Positions 18,880 to 28,493 of a stretch of DNA of 64,000 nucleotides are shown here, one piece after another. Each line of letters opens with the position of its first letter. Positions within the stretch are counted from its first letter, which is position 1. A program made the translations under genes and the position numbers. Origin of the DNA: Natrinema halophilum (GTDB lineage Archaea; Halobacteriota; Halobacteria; Halobacteriales; Natrialbaceae). The stretch is taken from positions 682,001 through 746,000 of the forward strand of contig NZ_CP058601.1 of the NCBI RefSeq assembly GCF_013402815.2, in the 5' to 3' direction. Under the pieces are notes generated by a model. That model had not been told where the DNA came from and searched no databases. It saw only the letters and a program-made list of their open reading frames with translations.

Positions 18880-20363
18880 TTACTCGAACACGAAGTAGTC
18901 GCGCTCCTCATTCTGGACGGAAATCCACTTGGGCTCGGTCAATTCTTGGACGATCCACTCGCCGTGGTAGCGGCCGAGGCCGGATTGCTTTACGCCGCCG
19001 AAGGGCGCGTTGTGGTCCTCGTTGATCGGCTGGTCGTTGATGTGAACCATGCCCGCTTCGATCCGATCGGCGAGATCGCGAGCGCGCTCGACGTCCTCGC
19101 AGAACACCGACGCGGAGAGGCCGTACTCGGTGTCGTTAGCCAGTTCGATGGCCTCCTCGTCGTTAGAAAACGGAATGACTGGGGCGACAGGGCCGAAGTG
19201 TTCGTTACACGCCGTCGGCATATCGTTCGTACAATCCGAGAGGACGGTCGGATCGACGAACAGGCCATCGGCCTCCCCGCCCGTCTCGAGGGTTGCGCCG
19301 GCATCGACGGACGCTTCGATGAACTCGACCAGATCGTCGCGTTGCGTCTCGTTTTGAACCGGACCGAACGTGACATCCTCGTTCTCTGAGGGGTCGCCGA
19401 CGACCAGCGACTCCGCGTGTTCGACGAGCGAGTCGACGTAGTCGTCGTACAGCGATTCGTGGACCAGATGGCGGTTGATCGAGATGCAGACCTGACCCTG
19501 GTGGAAGAAGGAGCCGAACGCGCCGGCTCGAGCCGCCCTCCTCGAGGTCGGCCCCCGTCGGTGACGACGAAAGGCGCGTTTCCGCCGAGTTCCAGCGCAG
19601 GGAGGGCAAGGCTCCCGGCGGCATTTTCGGCGACGGACGTGCCGACGGCAGTGGATCCGGTAAAGGAGAGGACGCGCGGGATCGGGTGGCTGGCGAACCG
19701 GTCGCCGATGTCGGAGCCGCGACCGGTGACGACGTTGACGACGCCGTCGGGAACGCCTGCCGCTTCACAGATCGCCGCGATCAGTAGCCCGCCGGTGATC
19801 GGGGTATCCGTCGCGGGCTTCAAGACGACTGTATTTCCGAGCGCGACTGCCGGTGCGACGGCTCGCAACGAGAGGTGTAGCGGAAAATTCCACGGTGAAA
19901 TGACTCCGACGACGCCGACCGGTTCGTAGACGATGTGGTTGTCCTTATCGTCGATCGACGTGGACGGTCGAACCTCCTCCTCGGGCGCCTCGAGTTCCAG
20001 TGCCATCTCCACGTCACCGGTCGCAGTCGCAAACTCGCCCAGTGCGCGGTACGATGGCGTACCGGCTTCGGTCGCGAGCAGGCCCGCAACTTCCTCGAAC
20101 CGCGCATTGAGTTCGTCGAGCAGGGATTTGACTATCTCGTTGCGTTCTTCGCGTGGCGTCTCTTCCCATGCCGGTTGTGCCGACTCTGCCGCCTCGTACG
20201 CAGCGTCAACGTCGTCTTCGGTCGCCGCCGGTACTTCCGTAAACACTTCCTGTTTCGACGGGTTTTCGACCGGGATGGTGTCACCGCTGGCAGCCTCACG
20301 CCATTCGCCATCGATGAACAACTGATTCCAGTCGGCCTGTGGCTCGAGCTTCGGGACGCTCAT
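18880..20363 (-). pseudogene. Aldehyde dehydrogenase, disrupted by two 1-base insertions
   Basis: The N-terminal part (MSVPKLEPQADWNQLFIDGE, start 20363) holds the NAD-binding region (VGVISPWNFPLHLS, SFTGSTAVGT) and the general-base Glu in ALELGGNAPFVV. After TDG the frame is lost. Removing one G from the run near 19555 and one from the run near 19540 restores ADLEEAARAGAFGSFF, then the catalytic Cys in HQGQVCISIN. The frame ends at the stop 18880 (LTEPKWISVQNEERDYFVFE). A normal-length NAD(P)-dependent aldehyde dehydrogenase of about 490 aa would result. Both errors lie in short G-runs about 15 bases apart, so either a recent pseudogene or sequencing error is possible. The substrate is unknown. 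Confidence 0.88.
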
Positions 20364-20579
20364 ACCTCCGTTTTTACGCGGTTTATAATCATATATTTTC
20401 GCCAACCGGAGACGATAGCCCGTCCCGTTGTAACCGATTTCGATTACGGTGCTAGCCGAGACACACTGTGGGTCGCAGAACCCTTCTTCGTCGGGGAAAT
20501 CCATCGGTCAGACGCGAAGTGACCGCCGTGTGTTCCGCCGACGAAAAGACATTACTACTCCGCGGATTACATTCAGGAT

Positions 20580-21680
20580 ATGCCGCTTCAGACGTCGCCG
20601 TTACGTGGGATTCACGACGAGCGCGGAGCGAAGTTCACGGAGTTTGGCGGCTGGGACATGCCGGTCGAATTCGATTCGATCCAGATCGAACACGGGGCCG
20701 TTCGGGAGGACGTCGGCATCTTCGACGTCTCACACATGGGCCAGATTCACGTCACCGGACCGGACGCAACGGAACTGATGCAGCGACTGACGTCGAACGA
20801 CGTCTCCCGACTCGAGGTTGGCGACTCGCAGTACGCGGCTATCACCGACGAAGACGGGATCATCCTCGACGATACCGTCGTTTACCGGTTACCCGACGAA
20901 GACGACCAGTCGACCTTTCTGTTCGTCCCCAACGCCGGCACCGACGAGGCGACCCACGAACGATGGATCAGCTACCGAAACGAGTGGGACCTCGACGCGA
21001 CCGTCGACAACCGAACTGACGAATACGCGATGTTCGCCGTTCAGGGGCCACACGCGGTCGATCTGGTCGAGAGCATCGCCGACGAGTCGGTCGACGACCT
21101 CGAGCGCTTCGAGGCCCGGTACGCGACGATCGACGGCGTCGAATGCTGGACGGCTCGAACGGGCTACACTGGTGAAGACGGCTTCGAACTGATCCTCCCC
21201 TGGGAGACAGCCGAGGAAACCTGGGCGGCGTTCGATTGCCAACCCTGCGGACTCGGCGCTCGCGACACGCTGCGGATCGAGGCTGGACTGTTGCTTGCCG
21301 GCCAGGACTTCGATCCCGAAACCGACCCGCGAACGCCTTACGAGGCCGGTATCGGCTTCGTCGTCGCACTCGATACCGAATTCGTGGGACGGGATGCGCT
21401 GGCAGCGGTCGAGGAAACCGGCGTCGAAGAGCAACTCGTCGGCTTCCAGTTGATCGACCGCGGCGTTCCCCGACACGGCTACGATATTACGACGACCGAG
21501 AACCGGGTTATCGGCACCGTTACGAGCGGGACGATGAGTCCGACGCTCGAGAAACCGATCGGTCTCGGCTATGTACCGGTCGAATCCGCTGAACCGGGGA
21601 CGACGCTGCAGGTGATCGTCCGCGGCCAGTTCAAAAAAGCAAGGGTTGAAACGACACCGTTCATTGACATAGTACAATGA
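20580..21680 (+). CDS. gcvT: Glycine cleavage system aminomethyltransferase (T-protein)
   Basis: 366 aa, start [20 protein letters not shown]. It takes the aminomethyl group from lipoylated GcvH, releases ammonia and forms 5,10-methylene-THF (or the archaeal C1-carrier equivalent). The family motifs [17 protein letters not shown] and [15 protein letters not shown] lie in the first 65 residues. The folate-binding Asp region and [16 protein letters not shown] near residues 185-205 follow, and the C-terminal barrel has [20 protein letters not shown]. Its stop overlaps the gcvH start by ATGA (21677-21680). The P-protein genes are not downstream here but 18 kb away and inverted. Confidence 0.97.
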   Translation: MPLQTSPLRGIHDERGAKFTEFGGWDMPVEFDSIQIEHGAVREDVGIFDVSHMGQIHVTGPDATELMQRLTSNDVSRLEVGDSQYAAITDEDGIILDDTVVYRLPDEDDQSTFLFVPNAGTDEATHERWISYRNEWDLDATVDNRTDEYAMFAVQGPHAVDLVESIADESVDDLERFEARYATIDGVECWTARTGYTGEDGFELILPWETAEETWAAFDCQPCGLGARDTLRIEAGLLLAGQDFDPETDPRTPYEAGIGFVVALDTEFVGRDALAAVEETGVEEQLVGFQLIDRGVPRHGYDITTTENRVIGTVTSGTMSPTLEKPIGLGYVPVESAEPGTTLQVIVRGQFKKARVETTPFIDIVQ

Positions 21681-22060
21681 GATTCGAAATTCCAGATGAT
21701 AGACGGTACCTAGAATCGCACGAGTGGGCACACGAGACCGACGGCGTCGTCCGGGTCGGGATTTCCGATTTCGCTCAGGACGAACTCGGCGACGTGGTCT
21801 TCGTCGAGCTTCCCGACGAGGGCGACTCCCTCGAGCAGAACGATGAGTTCGGCGTCGTCGAATCGATCAAGGCGGTCTCAGACCTCTACGCGCCGGTATC
21901 TGGCGACGTCGCCGCGGTCAACGCCGACCTGTTCGACGCACCCGAACTCGTCAACGACGATCCGTTCGGCGAGGGCTGGATGCTCGAGATCGACCCGGCC
22001 GACGGAGACCAGCTGGCGGAGTTGCTTTCCGCCGACGAGTACGAAGAGCAGATCGCATAA
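21677..22060 (+). CDS. gcvH: Glycine cleavage system H protein
   Basis: 127 aa lipoyl-carrier protein that shuttles aminomethyl and dihydrolipoyl groups between P, T and L proteins. The lipoylated lysine is Lys65 in [38 protein letters not shown] near the N-terminus and the terminal helix with DEYEEQIA are standard. It is translationally coupled to gcvT (ATGA). The region that follows contains a cytochrome-like relic on the other strand rather than the expected gcvPA. Confidence 0.97.
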   Translation: MRFEIPDDRRYLESHEWAHETDGVVRVGISDFAQDELGDVVFVELPDEGDSLEQNDEFGVVESIKAVSDLYAPVSGDVAAVNADLFDAPELVNDDPFGEGWMLEIDPADGDQLAELLSADEYEEQIA

Positions 22061-22194
22061 GGCGGCTCCTGTGCTCGAATCCGCACAGTGGATTCGTCGG
22101 TGGCTCCCGGCTTCGTATTTCCGACTTCGGGTCGACTGCTACTCCTCGTCGCCGCAGCCTCCTACCGGGCCGAGACGGGTAGCTGGTAATCGTT

Positions 22195-22332
22195 TCAGTT
22201 GGTGTAGTCGAACCCGCCCCACAACAGTGCCTGGGTCGACGTGCTCACTGCGCTGCCGTCGTTGTGGCAGGTGATGCACCCCCTGTCTCTGATGGAGTGG
22301 TTGATCGACCGGTTCCGACTTCTTTTCTCCGG
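22195..22332 (-). pseudogene. C-terminal relic with a c-type haem motif
   Basis: On the minus strand an open stretch of 45 codons without a start reads NRSINHSIRDRGCITCHND and ends STSTQALLWGGFDYTN plus stop. CITCH fits the C-x-x-C-H haem-attachment motif. It is preceded in frame by a stop at 22333-22335. It looks like the 3' remnant of a gene truncated at the rearrangement junction behind gcvH. The parent family is not identified. Confidence 0.45.
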
Positions 22333-22432
22333 TCAACCCCTGCTCTGCAGTTTCGGTACCTGGCTCCGCCCCATATTTATCGGCAGATGGATTACAAAAT
22401 ATTTTTCAATAACTGACTAAATTGAACCTTCT

Positions 22433-23377
22433 ATGGTTGAACCCAACACGAACGGCGGGCAGCCTCGAGCGACCTCGCGTCGAACAGTATTGAAAATTGC
22501 AGGGGCCAGTGCAGGGGCACTCACTATCCCCAGCGCGGGTGCCACAGCGGCGTCCGGGACCGACACGCGATGGCGAGTTGCCCTCTCGTTCCCGACACTC
22601 GCGAAAGTCGAAGGTGGTGACGAGGTGCTCTTCAACGTCGATGCTGCCGATGGCGTCGTCGAGGGCTGGGAAGGGTACGGATACGATGGCATGTTCATCC
22701 TGCCAAACGACACCCAGGGTGCAGACTGTGGCGGCTGGTTCGATCCCTGCGAAACCTACCGTGCATCCCTTCCGTACATCCTCGAGTGGCAGTGCGAGGA
22801 GTACGATTACGGCGAGGTAGAAGTGATCGTCCAGACCGAGCAGAACAGTGGGACTGGCTACGGTGCCGTCCATCGGTTCGAAACCGGAAACGAATCGGTC
22901 TCCGTCGAGAGCGGATCGCCGGGCTCGGACCTCCTCCAACCGAAATTCACGCAGACGAACGTCGTCGCCGATAACTACTTCCGCCCGCTCGACGTCGAAC
23001 TCGAGGTCGATTTCAGCAACTCTTCGCTGCGAGATGGCACGGAATCGACGACGATCAACGCCGCGATCCCGAACAAGGGAGGCGTCCTCGACCGAGTCAA
23101 GAACCTGGTGAATACGACGGACGAAATCTACAGTAGGGGCGTCGACCTGGCCGACAAAACGACCCCGATCGATCTGAATCGGATGCGGAAAATCGGGCGA
23201 TACTACGGCTACGCAGCGACGGTGGGCATCGGTCTCGACAGCGACCTCCCGCGGCAAGCGGCGATCAGCGGGATCGGCGCCTTCACCGACCCGATCAAGG
23301 ACTACCAGGAGCGGGAACTCTACGGTGAGAATACTGTCTCGACGATGGGCGGTCCGACGATCATGAACACGGAGTAA
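22433..23377 (+). CDS. Tat-exported protein of unknown function
   Basis: 314 aa. Tat signal SRRTVLKIAGASAGALTIPS (residues 15-34) with likely cleavage near AAS. The mature protein is predicted mostly beta, with conserved-looking Cys at CGGWFDPCETY and EWQCEEYDYGE (about residues 98-125), possibly disulfide-bonded outside the cell. The C-terminal third is more helical (GVLDRVKNLVNTTDEIYSRG, ISGIGAFTDPIKDYQERELY). No known domain was recognised. It is monocistronic, preceded by an AT-rich stretch (22378-22430) that should hold its promoter, and its stop faces the convergent regulator. Confidence 0.7.
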   Translation: MVEPNTNGGQPRATSRRTVLKIAGASAGALTIPSAGATAASGTDTRWRVALSFPTLAKVEGGDEVLFNVDAADGVVEGWEGYGYDGMFILPNDTQGADCGGWFDPCETYRASLPYILEWQCEEYDYGEVEVIVQTEQNSGTGYGAVHRFETGNESVSVESGSPGSDLLQPKFTQTNVVADNYFRPLDVELEVDFSNSSLRDGTESTTINAAIPNKGGVLDRVKNLVNTTDEIYSRGVDLADKTTPIDLNRMRKIGRYYGYAATVGIGLDSDLPRQAAISGIGAFTDPIKDYQERELYGENTVSTMGGPTIMNTE

Positions 23378-23411
23378 CCTGATCACCCACGACGGTCAGG
23401 TGGGGTGGAAG

Positions 23412-24122
23412 TCACTCGAGACTCACGAGATGCTCGAGCATGTCGTCCATGGGCGGATTCGCCACGGCTAACGAGTACCCGTCGATTCGCGCCAGATCGG
23501 CCGCGTGATCCCAGAGATCCTCCTCGTCGATTCCGTGGAGGATGACGGCGTTCGGCGTGGGGTTGACGACGCGTAATGCTACGAGCGGCGATTCTCCTCG
23601 CGTCACGCCCGTAAACACGAGCACACGGTTCGTACTCTGGCCGTAGAGTCTGAAGAACTCCTCGCTGGAGAGGCGCGTGATCGCCTCGATGCTGTCGATG
23701 ACCGTGTGGCCGCTGACGCGGTCGGTGCCGCTCGAGGCGACTTCGGTCGCCTCGAGGTCGGCGTAGAGCTCGGAGAGGGGAATCGACGTGGCGTACTCCC
23801 GAAGGTCGTAGACGACGTCGCTCTCGAAGCCCGCCGAGAGGACTCGGCCGTACTGTCGAATGCGCTCGCCGCCCCGCCGTTCGTCGATCGTAAGGAGCCC
23901 TCGGACGAGTCGACCGACGACGCCAATGCCCGGACTTTCTCGGCGACCGCTCTCGTAATCGGAGATGACCGACGAGGAAACCTCGAGTTCGGCCGCCAGG
24001 TCAGTCTGTGAGATATCGAAGTCGGTTCGCCACTTGCGCAGCGTCGCGCCGGGGTCGTCGCTCAGTGTGATTTCACCGGCAATTTTCTCCGCGAGTTCCC
24101 GTTTGGGTCCGCGCCCGCTCAT
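23412..24122 (-). CDS. HTH (Xre/Cro-type) transcriptional regulator with C-terminal sensor domain
   Basis: 236 aa. An N-terminal Cro-like helix-turn-helix spans about residues 26-80 (LRKWRTDFDISQTDLAAELE, SSSVISDYESGRRESPGIG). The C-terminal 120 residues (SGHTVIDSIEAITRLSSEEF, VLVFTGVTRGESPLVALRVV) form an uncharacterised domain shared by archaeal proteins annotated as predicted transcriptional regulators (COG1709 type). The role is probably a soluble DNA-binding regulator with an unknown ligand. The start MSGRGPKRELAEKIAGEITL at 24122 is supported by the open frame and the family N-terminus. Confidence 0.82.
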   Translation of the reverse strand: MSGRGPKRELAEKIAGEITLSDDPGATLRKWRTDFDISQTDLAAELEVSSSVISDYESGRRESPGIGVVGRLVRGLLTIDERRGGERIRQYGRVLSAGFESDVVYDLREYATSIPLSELYADLEATEVASSGTDRVSGHTVIDSIEAITRLSSEEFFRLYGQSTNRVLVFTGVTRGESPLVALRVVNPTPNAVILHGIDEEDLWDHAADLARIDGYSLAVANPPMDDMLEHLVSLE

Positions 24123-24491
24123 ACTCGTCGGTCATCCGGTCGGCTGAAGTAGCTACCGGAGACTCCCTCGGCGTGGCACTTTCCCGTTTGTCGTCCCCGT
24201 TACGGGTCGTGGGTTTCGCCCGACCACTTGCTCGTTTCCCCGGGACTGGCGGCGTATCGTCGAGACGGCCACCCGATCCGTACTCGGTGCATACCGTCTC
24301 CGACACCCCGATCGGCAGGTATCCCCGAGGTGCCAGAGCTCACCAAGACTCGAGCCGCGTCCCGCGACGACGGACGCGCGTTGCCGTCTCGCAGCGGTCG
24401 GCGGCAGGTCCCCACGCGACCCGAATAGCGGGTGCCGAACCGATCCGTGAATGACGAAAGATATAGGGTAGAATTCACATACAGGTTACAT
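24123..24491. other. Intergenic region between divergent HTH regulator and glycosyltransferase genes
   Basis: About 370 bases with GC-rich, frame-open but composition-driven ORFs only. The AT-rich segment at 24465-24490 probably holds the glycosyltransferase promoter. No other structure was seen. Confidence 0.5.
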
Positions 24492-25409
24492 ATGTCAGGG
24501 TACCCTCCCACGAGCGTGATACTGCCGACCGTCGAGTGGGCGGACGCCTGTGCGGAGGTTCTCGACCAGCTCGAGCCGGGCGACGAGCTGTTGATCATCT
24601 GTGATAACCGGTCAGATCCGGTGTACGACCGTCGAGACGATCTACCGGTAACGGCTCGCGTCATCGCCGCCGGGGAGCCGGAGGGCTGTTCGGGGAAGGC
24701 AAACGCCATTGCGACCGGAATGGAGGCCGCCGGAAACGACCGGATCATCTGGACGGACGACGACTTTCACCACCCGCCGGATTGGCTGACCACGCTCAAC
24801 GCCGACTACGAGCGACATGGGCCGACCTCGGAACTCCCCGTCTTCATCGGAAACGACCCCCTCTCGTATCTGGTCGAACCGCTCTATGCGTATACGGGAA
24901 CGGGCATGGTCTACGCCGCCGACGTGGCGTGGGGCGGTGCGCTCGTGTTCGAACGGGATGACGTAAACGGGAAAGCGCTTCTCCGGGACCTCCGGCGGAC
25001 GGTGAGCGATGACGGGACACTCGCCGAATACGTGGATTTCACCGCGGTAAAACGCACGCGCCGGGTCGAAATCGGCGGGACGATCCGAGAATCGCTCGAG
25101 CGACACGTCCGGTTTACGAAACTCGTCCGGCATCACGATCGAGACGCGATGATCGCCGCCGCCGTCGTCGGCACGCTCGTCTCCGTCGCGTATCTCCTCT
25201 ATCCGCTCGCCGGACTCGTCCTGTCGACGCTGTGTTACGGTGCCGTCTACGCCGCGTTCGGCATCCGCCGATGGACCGTCCTGCTTTCGTATCCTGCCAC
25301 GATCGCGCAGGTGCCGCTGCTGGCGTACGCCCTCGCCCGGCGGACGTTCGTCTGGGGCGGCCGACGCTATCGCTGGCGGTCGATGTTCGACGTGGAGGTG
25401 TTGGAATAG
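24492..25409 (+). CDS. Membrane-anchored family 2 glycosyltransferase
   Basis: 305 aa from ATG 24492 (MSGYPPTSVILPTVEWADAC). The longer frame from 24432 lacks family sequence. GT-A fold landmarks: ILPTVEW at the N-terminus, LLIICDNRSDPVY, the acceptor/donor segment GCSGKANAIATGMEAAGNDR and the metal-binding triad WTDDDFHHP near residue 92. After VDFTAVKRTRRVEIGG come two or three hydrophobic segments (about residues 215-290) that anchor it in the membrane. The C-terminal layout resembles ceramide-glucosyltransferase-like GT2 enzymes. It probably transfers sugar to a lipid or surface glycan; donor and acceptor are unknown. Confidence 0.82.
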   Translation: MSGYPPTSVILPTVEWADACAEVLDQLEPGDELLIICDNRSDPVYDRRDDLPVTARVIAAGEPEGCSGKANAIATGMEAAGNDRIIWTDDDFHHPPDWLTTLNADYERHGPTSELPVFIGNDPLSYLVEPLYAYTGTGMVYAADVAWGGALVFERDDVNGKALLRDLRRTVSDDGTLAEYVDFTAVKRTRRVEIGGTIRESLERHVRFTKLVRHHDRDAMIAAAVVGTLVSVAYLLYPLAGLVLSTLCYGAVYAAFGIRRWTVLLSYPATIAQVPLLAYALARRTFVWGGRRYRWRSMFDVEVLE

Positions 25410-25473
25410 TCGACCCGTTTACGGTCGCTGACCGCCGCCGTACGGTGTTCCGTCGGGTCGGTAGCTAGCGAGA

Positions 25474-26457
25474 CTACCGTCGGCTTTCAGTTCGCTCTGC
25501 CGACAGCGACAGGATATGGTCGAGACGCGTCTCGAGCGACGGGTGTGTCGAACGAAGGCCAGACGCGGTGGAAGCCGTGTCGAACGAGGGCAGGATGTTG
25601 ATCGCGTTTGTAGACCGAGCGTACTTGCGGAGGTCCGTCGTCGGTTTGTCGGGACCAGTCCCGTCGAGTTTTTCGAGTGCAGTCGCGAGCGCTACTGGGT
25701 CGCCGGTCATGGTCACAGCGCCGCGGTCGGCGGCCAATTCTCGGCCGCGAGAAAATACACCGACTCCGATCGATGCGATAAACACCAAGAGGGACGCACA
25801 GACGTCGGTGACGCTCGATGGATACCCTTCGTCCTCGATGATCGTCTCAGCAGCGACAAGCGGGAGCAGGACGCCCGTGAATAGTCGGTGGTCGTCGTTA
25901 GCGATGTGTGCCAGTTCGTGGGCGAGGACCGCCGTCATTTCCGATCGTGACAAATTTATTAGAATTCCTCGCGAAAGCACGACGACCGGCGTCCCGCAGT
26001 GGCCAGTTCTGATGATTGGGTCATCCGATCGATACGTCGTGTATGCCAGTGGCACCGACGTCGAGTGAATCCGGACAGCCGGTTTCGGAATGTCGACCTG
26101 TCTCGCAAGTCGGATGACTGCGGAGTCGATCACAGTCGCCTCCTCGAGCGATGCCCGAGAGACGGGCGTCGTTCGCTCGAGCAACGCGGCCCGTTCGGCA
26201 CGAATTGCATTGCCGGTCGCTCGACCGAACCAGGCAAGCCCACCGACAGAAACCGTCGTCCACACGACCGGCCACACGGAGGGTGGAACCGTGATCCCGA
26301 TAGCGTTCAGCAACTCGGCTGCGTACGCCGAAAGGGCTACACCACCGGTCAAAGACAAAACGAGCACGATACCGAGGCTCCCGAGCAACGCTGAGCCGCT
26401 GATGAGCGTTGCGAGTGCAGCACGGATCGCCAGATCGAGTGACCGAACGAAACCCAT
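25474..26457 (-). CDS. M48 (HtpX-like) membrane zinc metalloprotease
   Basis: 327 aa. Two N-terminal transmembrane segments (about 12-45 and 62-80), then the catalytic HELAH at 180-184 (AVLAHELAHIANDDH). Two more hydrophobic segments (about 193-205 and 220-237) precede the third zinc ligand, Glu240 in SRGRELAADRGAV. The C-terminal motif STHPSLETRLDHIL is typical of M48B. HtpX-like proteases degrade misfolded membrane proteins. All catalytic residues are present. It is convergent with the GT2 gene and divergent from the DUF457 gene. Confidence 0.9.
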   Translation of the reverse strand: MGFVRSLDLAIRAALATLISGSALLGSLGIVLVLSLTGGVALSAYAAELLNAIGITVPPSVWPVVWTTVSVGGLAWFGRATGNAIRAERAALLERTTPVSRASLEEATVIDSAVIRLARQVDIPKPAVRIHSTSVPLAYTTYRSDDPIIRTGHCGTPVVVLSRGILINLSRSEMTAVLAHELAHIANDDHRLFTGVLLPLVAAETIIEDEGYPSSVTDVCASLLVFIASIGVGVFSRGRELAADRGAVTMTGDPVALATALEKLDGTGPDKPTTDLRKYARSTNAINILPSFDTASTASGLRSTHPSLETRLDHILSLSAERTESRR

Positions 26458-26608
26458 ACGATTAAATCGAAATATGAAGGATGAAAAATACGCGTCGAAT
26501 ATCGGCCACTATGGTCAATTGGAATAGTGTTATCCGTTTGATGGGGGCCGGAACAACGACAGACGAGCGCCCCAACAGTCAAGCCCACGCAGTTCGAGTC
26601 GCCGGGAT

Positions 26609-27247
26609 ATGCCATCGACCGTCGTCCACGTCGCATTCGCCGGACTGCTCGGTGTCGCGTTGCTCGGCGCGAAGTTCGACACGCGGGCGATCCTGATCGT
26701 AATGGGGTGTAGCGCCTTGCTCGACCTCGATACGCTTATCGGGATCGTCGTTCCTGGAACACACCGCGCGGCGTTGCACAACGTCTGGATCGTCATCATT
26801 CCCGCTGTGGGGCTGTTGTGGGACGGGAGGATCCGCTCGGAGTCCATCGTCCGAGAACGGTGGGGGACGTATGGCCGACGCATCGCGTGGACGACGCTTG
26901 CGGCACTGTTTTTTACACACGTATCGTTCGACGCCTTCTTCAACGGCGTTAATCTGTTCTGGCCGGTCCACGATCGTTTCTACGACCTGTCCGGGACACT
27001 ACTCGTGACCGACCAGCGCGGCCTCGTCCAGACGTTCGTGGAACTCGACACCGGCGTGATCGCCGAGTCGACCGCCCGCGGGACGACCGAAAACACGCAC
27101 TACAGAACCGGGTTCGATCCCACTCGAGACGAACCCACCACCGGCGTCGAACGGATCTTCCCCATCGCCGCGACCGGCGAACGGTTCGTCCTTACAGCGA
27201 CCGGATTTACGGCAGTTATCGTTCGAGTACTCGAGGACCGCCGATAG
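26609..27247 (+). CDS. DUF457-type membrane-bound metal-dependent hydrolase
   Basis: 212 aa. Starts MPSTVVHVAFAGLLGVALLG with the characteristic S-T-x-x-H. Then CSALLDLDTLIGIVVPGTHR (residues 34-53) gives the DLD-x-H pattern of the YbcI/YdjM family, and FFTHVSFDAFFNGVNLFWP (about residues 111-130) gives the second H-x-x-x-D block. There are four or so membrane segments. Its physiological substrate is unknown; the family is named from sequence motifs. The C-terminal 80 residues are soluble. Confidence 0.82.
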   Translation: MPSTVVHVAFAGLLGVALLGAKFDTRAILIVMGCSALLDLDTLIGIVVPGTHRAALHNVWIVIIPAVGLLWDGRIRSESIVRERWGTYGRRIAWTTLAALFFTHVSFDAFFNGVNLFWPVHDRFYDLSGTLLVTDQRGLVQTFVELDTGVIAESTARGTTENTHYRTGFDPTRDEPTTGVERIFPIAATGERFVLTATGFTAVIVRVLEDRR

Positions 27248-27311
27248 GCCTGACGGGCGTTGATCCGACGTAGTCGAGGGACCTTCATCGCCAGCCGGTA
27301 GAAGACGTTCC

Positions 27312-28073
27312 TTACGCGGATTCGGTTTCGCTCTCGGACGGCGGCGTTGTCGTCTCGACGTTCGCTCGGAGCCACGCGATCGCCGCATCGACCGCCTCGG
27401 GATCGGTACTCGAGACGCGGATTCGTCCCGGTCGGTCTTCGCTTCGGGGATAGCTGCCGACGGAAACGTCGAAACGATCGGCGACGTTCTCGAGCGCCAC
27501 GTGGAGCGCTCCTTCGGGAGCCGGCGTGTACAGCGTTTCCGCGGTCGAATCCCCTCGGATCTCGTCGGCAACCTGTTCAAACATGGCCTGCATTTCGTCG
27601 GGGATGCCGGCGAACACGTAGACGTTATCGACGACGCAGCCCGGTGCCCAGCCGTCGTCAACGACGATTGGCGTCGCGCCCTGGGGAACCGACGCCGCGG
27701 CCTCGAGATCGATTTGCAGTTCGTATTCGGCGACCATTTCTGGGTTCTCGTCCCGGAACGCTGCCGCCTTCTCGACCAGTCGCTCGCGGATCTCCCCGTG
27801 GACGCCGACCTCGCGCTCGAGGCCGTCGGCGACCGCTTCGACGGTCACGTCGTCGGGCGTGCCGCCGATACCGCCGGTGACGATCAGGGCGTCGAATTCG
27901 TCGCTCCAGCGGGCGACGTAGTCGGCGATCAGTCCGCGGTCGTCGGGGATCGTCAGGATTCGACCGACCGTACTCCCGCGCTCGGTGATCCGCTCGGCCA
28001 GCCACGACGCGTTAGTGTTGGTCGTCGATCCTGCGAGAATTTCGTCGCCCACGGTGACGATCGCGACGTTCAT
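27312..28073 (-). CDS. CinA-like molybdopterin-binding-domain protein
   Basis: 253 aa. MNVAIVTVGDEILAGSTTNTNASWL and ALIVTGGIGGTPDDVTVEAV are the MoaB/MogA-type binding-domain signatures found at the N-terminus of CinA. YVFAGIPDEMQAMFEQV and the last 60 residues correspond to the extra domain of the CinA N-terminal part. The separate amidase (pncC) domain of bacterial CinA is absent, as is usual in archaea. Bacterial relatives act as ADP-ribose/nucleotide pyrophosphatases in NAD salvage. The archaeal function is uncertain. Confidence 0.85.
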   Translation of the reverse strand: MNVAIVTVGDEILAGSTTNTNASWLAERITERGSTVGRILTIPDDRGLIADYVARWSDEFDALIVTGGIGGTPDDVTVEAVADGLEREVGVHGEIRERLVEKAAAFRDENPEMVAEYELQIDLEAAASVPQGATPIVVDDGWAPGCVVDNVYVFAGIPDEMQAMFEQVADEIRGDSTAETLYTPAPEGALHVALENVADRFDVSVGSYPRSEDRPGRIRVSSTDPEAVDAAIAWLRANVETTTPPSESETESA

Positions 28074-28493
28074 AGACGGCCTTGGAGTTACAGGCAGTTA
28101 TCCGCTCCGGGTGTCGACGGTCGAGTTCCGTCGATTTGCCGGTTTCCGGTGCTTCCGCGGTATTTAACGGCCTGCCACGCTCGATATCGGTGTGGCGGGT
28201 GTTGTCGGACGGATGCAACTTCACGTCGCAATCTTTCGAGAGTCGAATCGAGTTGGAATCGTCGTCGAGTTGGAACCGTCGTTCGTCGAACGGTAGCGCT
28301 ACGGTTTTGTAAGTCGTATGCCAAGTGATCGTATGGGTATATATACTAGTGGCGGGACTCTCATCGCGTCCCCCTTGCTACCCGACGGGTGCCAACGTCG
28401 TCGGCAGAGTGGATGGCTCGACCGGATCGATGCGCCAGTTTCACATAGAACTACCGTGGCAGGGTTGCTAACGAGCAGCTCGCGACGTTTGGG
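28074..28493. other. Intergenic region between CinA-like and CNNM genes
   Basis: About 420 bases. It contains a perfect AT palindrome GTATATATAC (28337-28346) that could serve as a promoter in either direction, 148 bases before the CNNM start. The short open frame at 28318-28509 lacks coding character. No other gene is seen. Confidence 0.5.
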
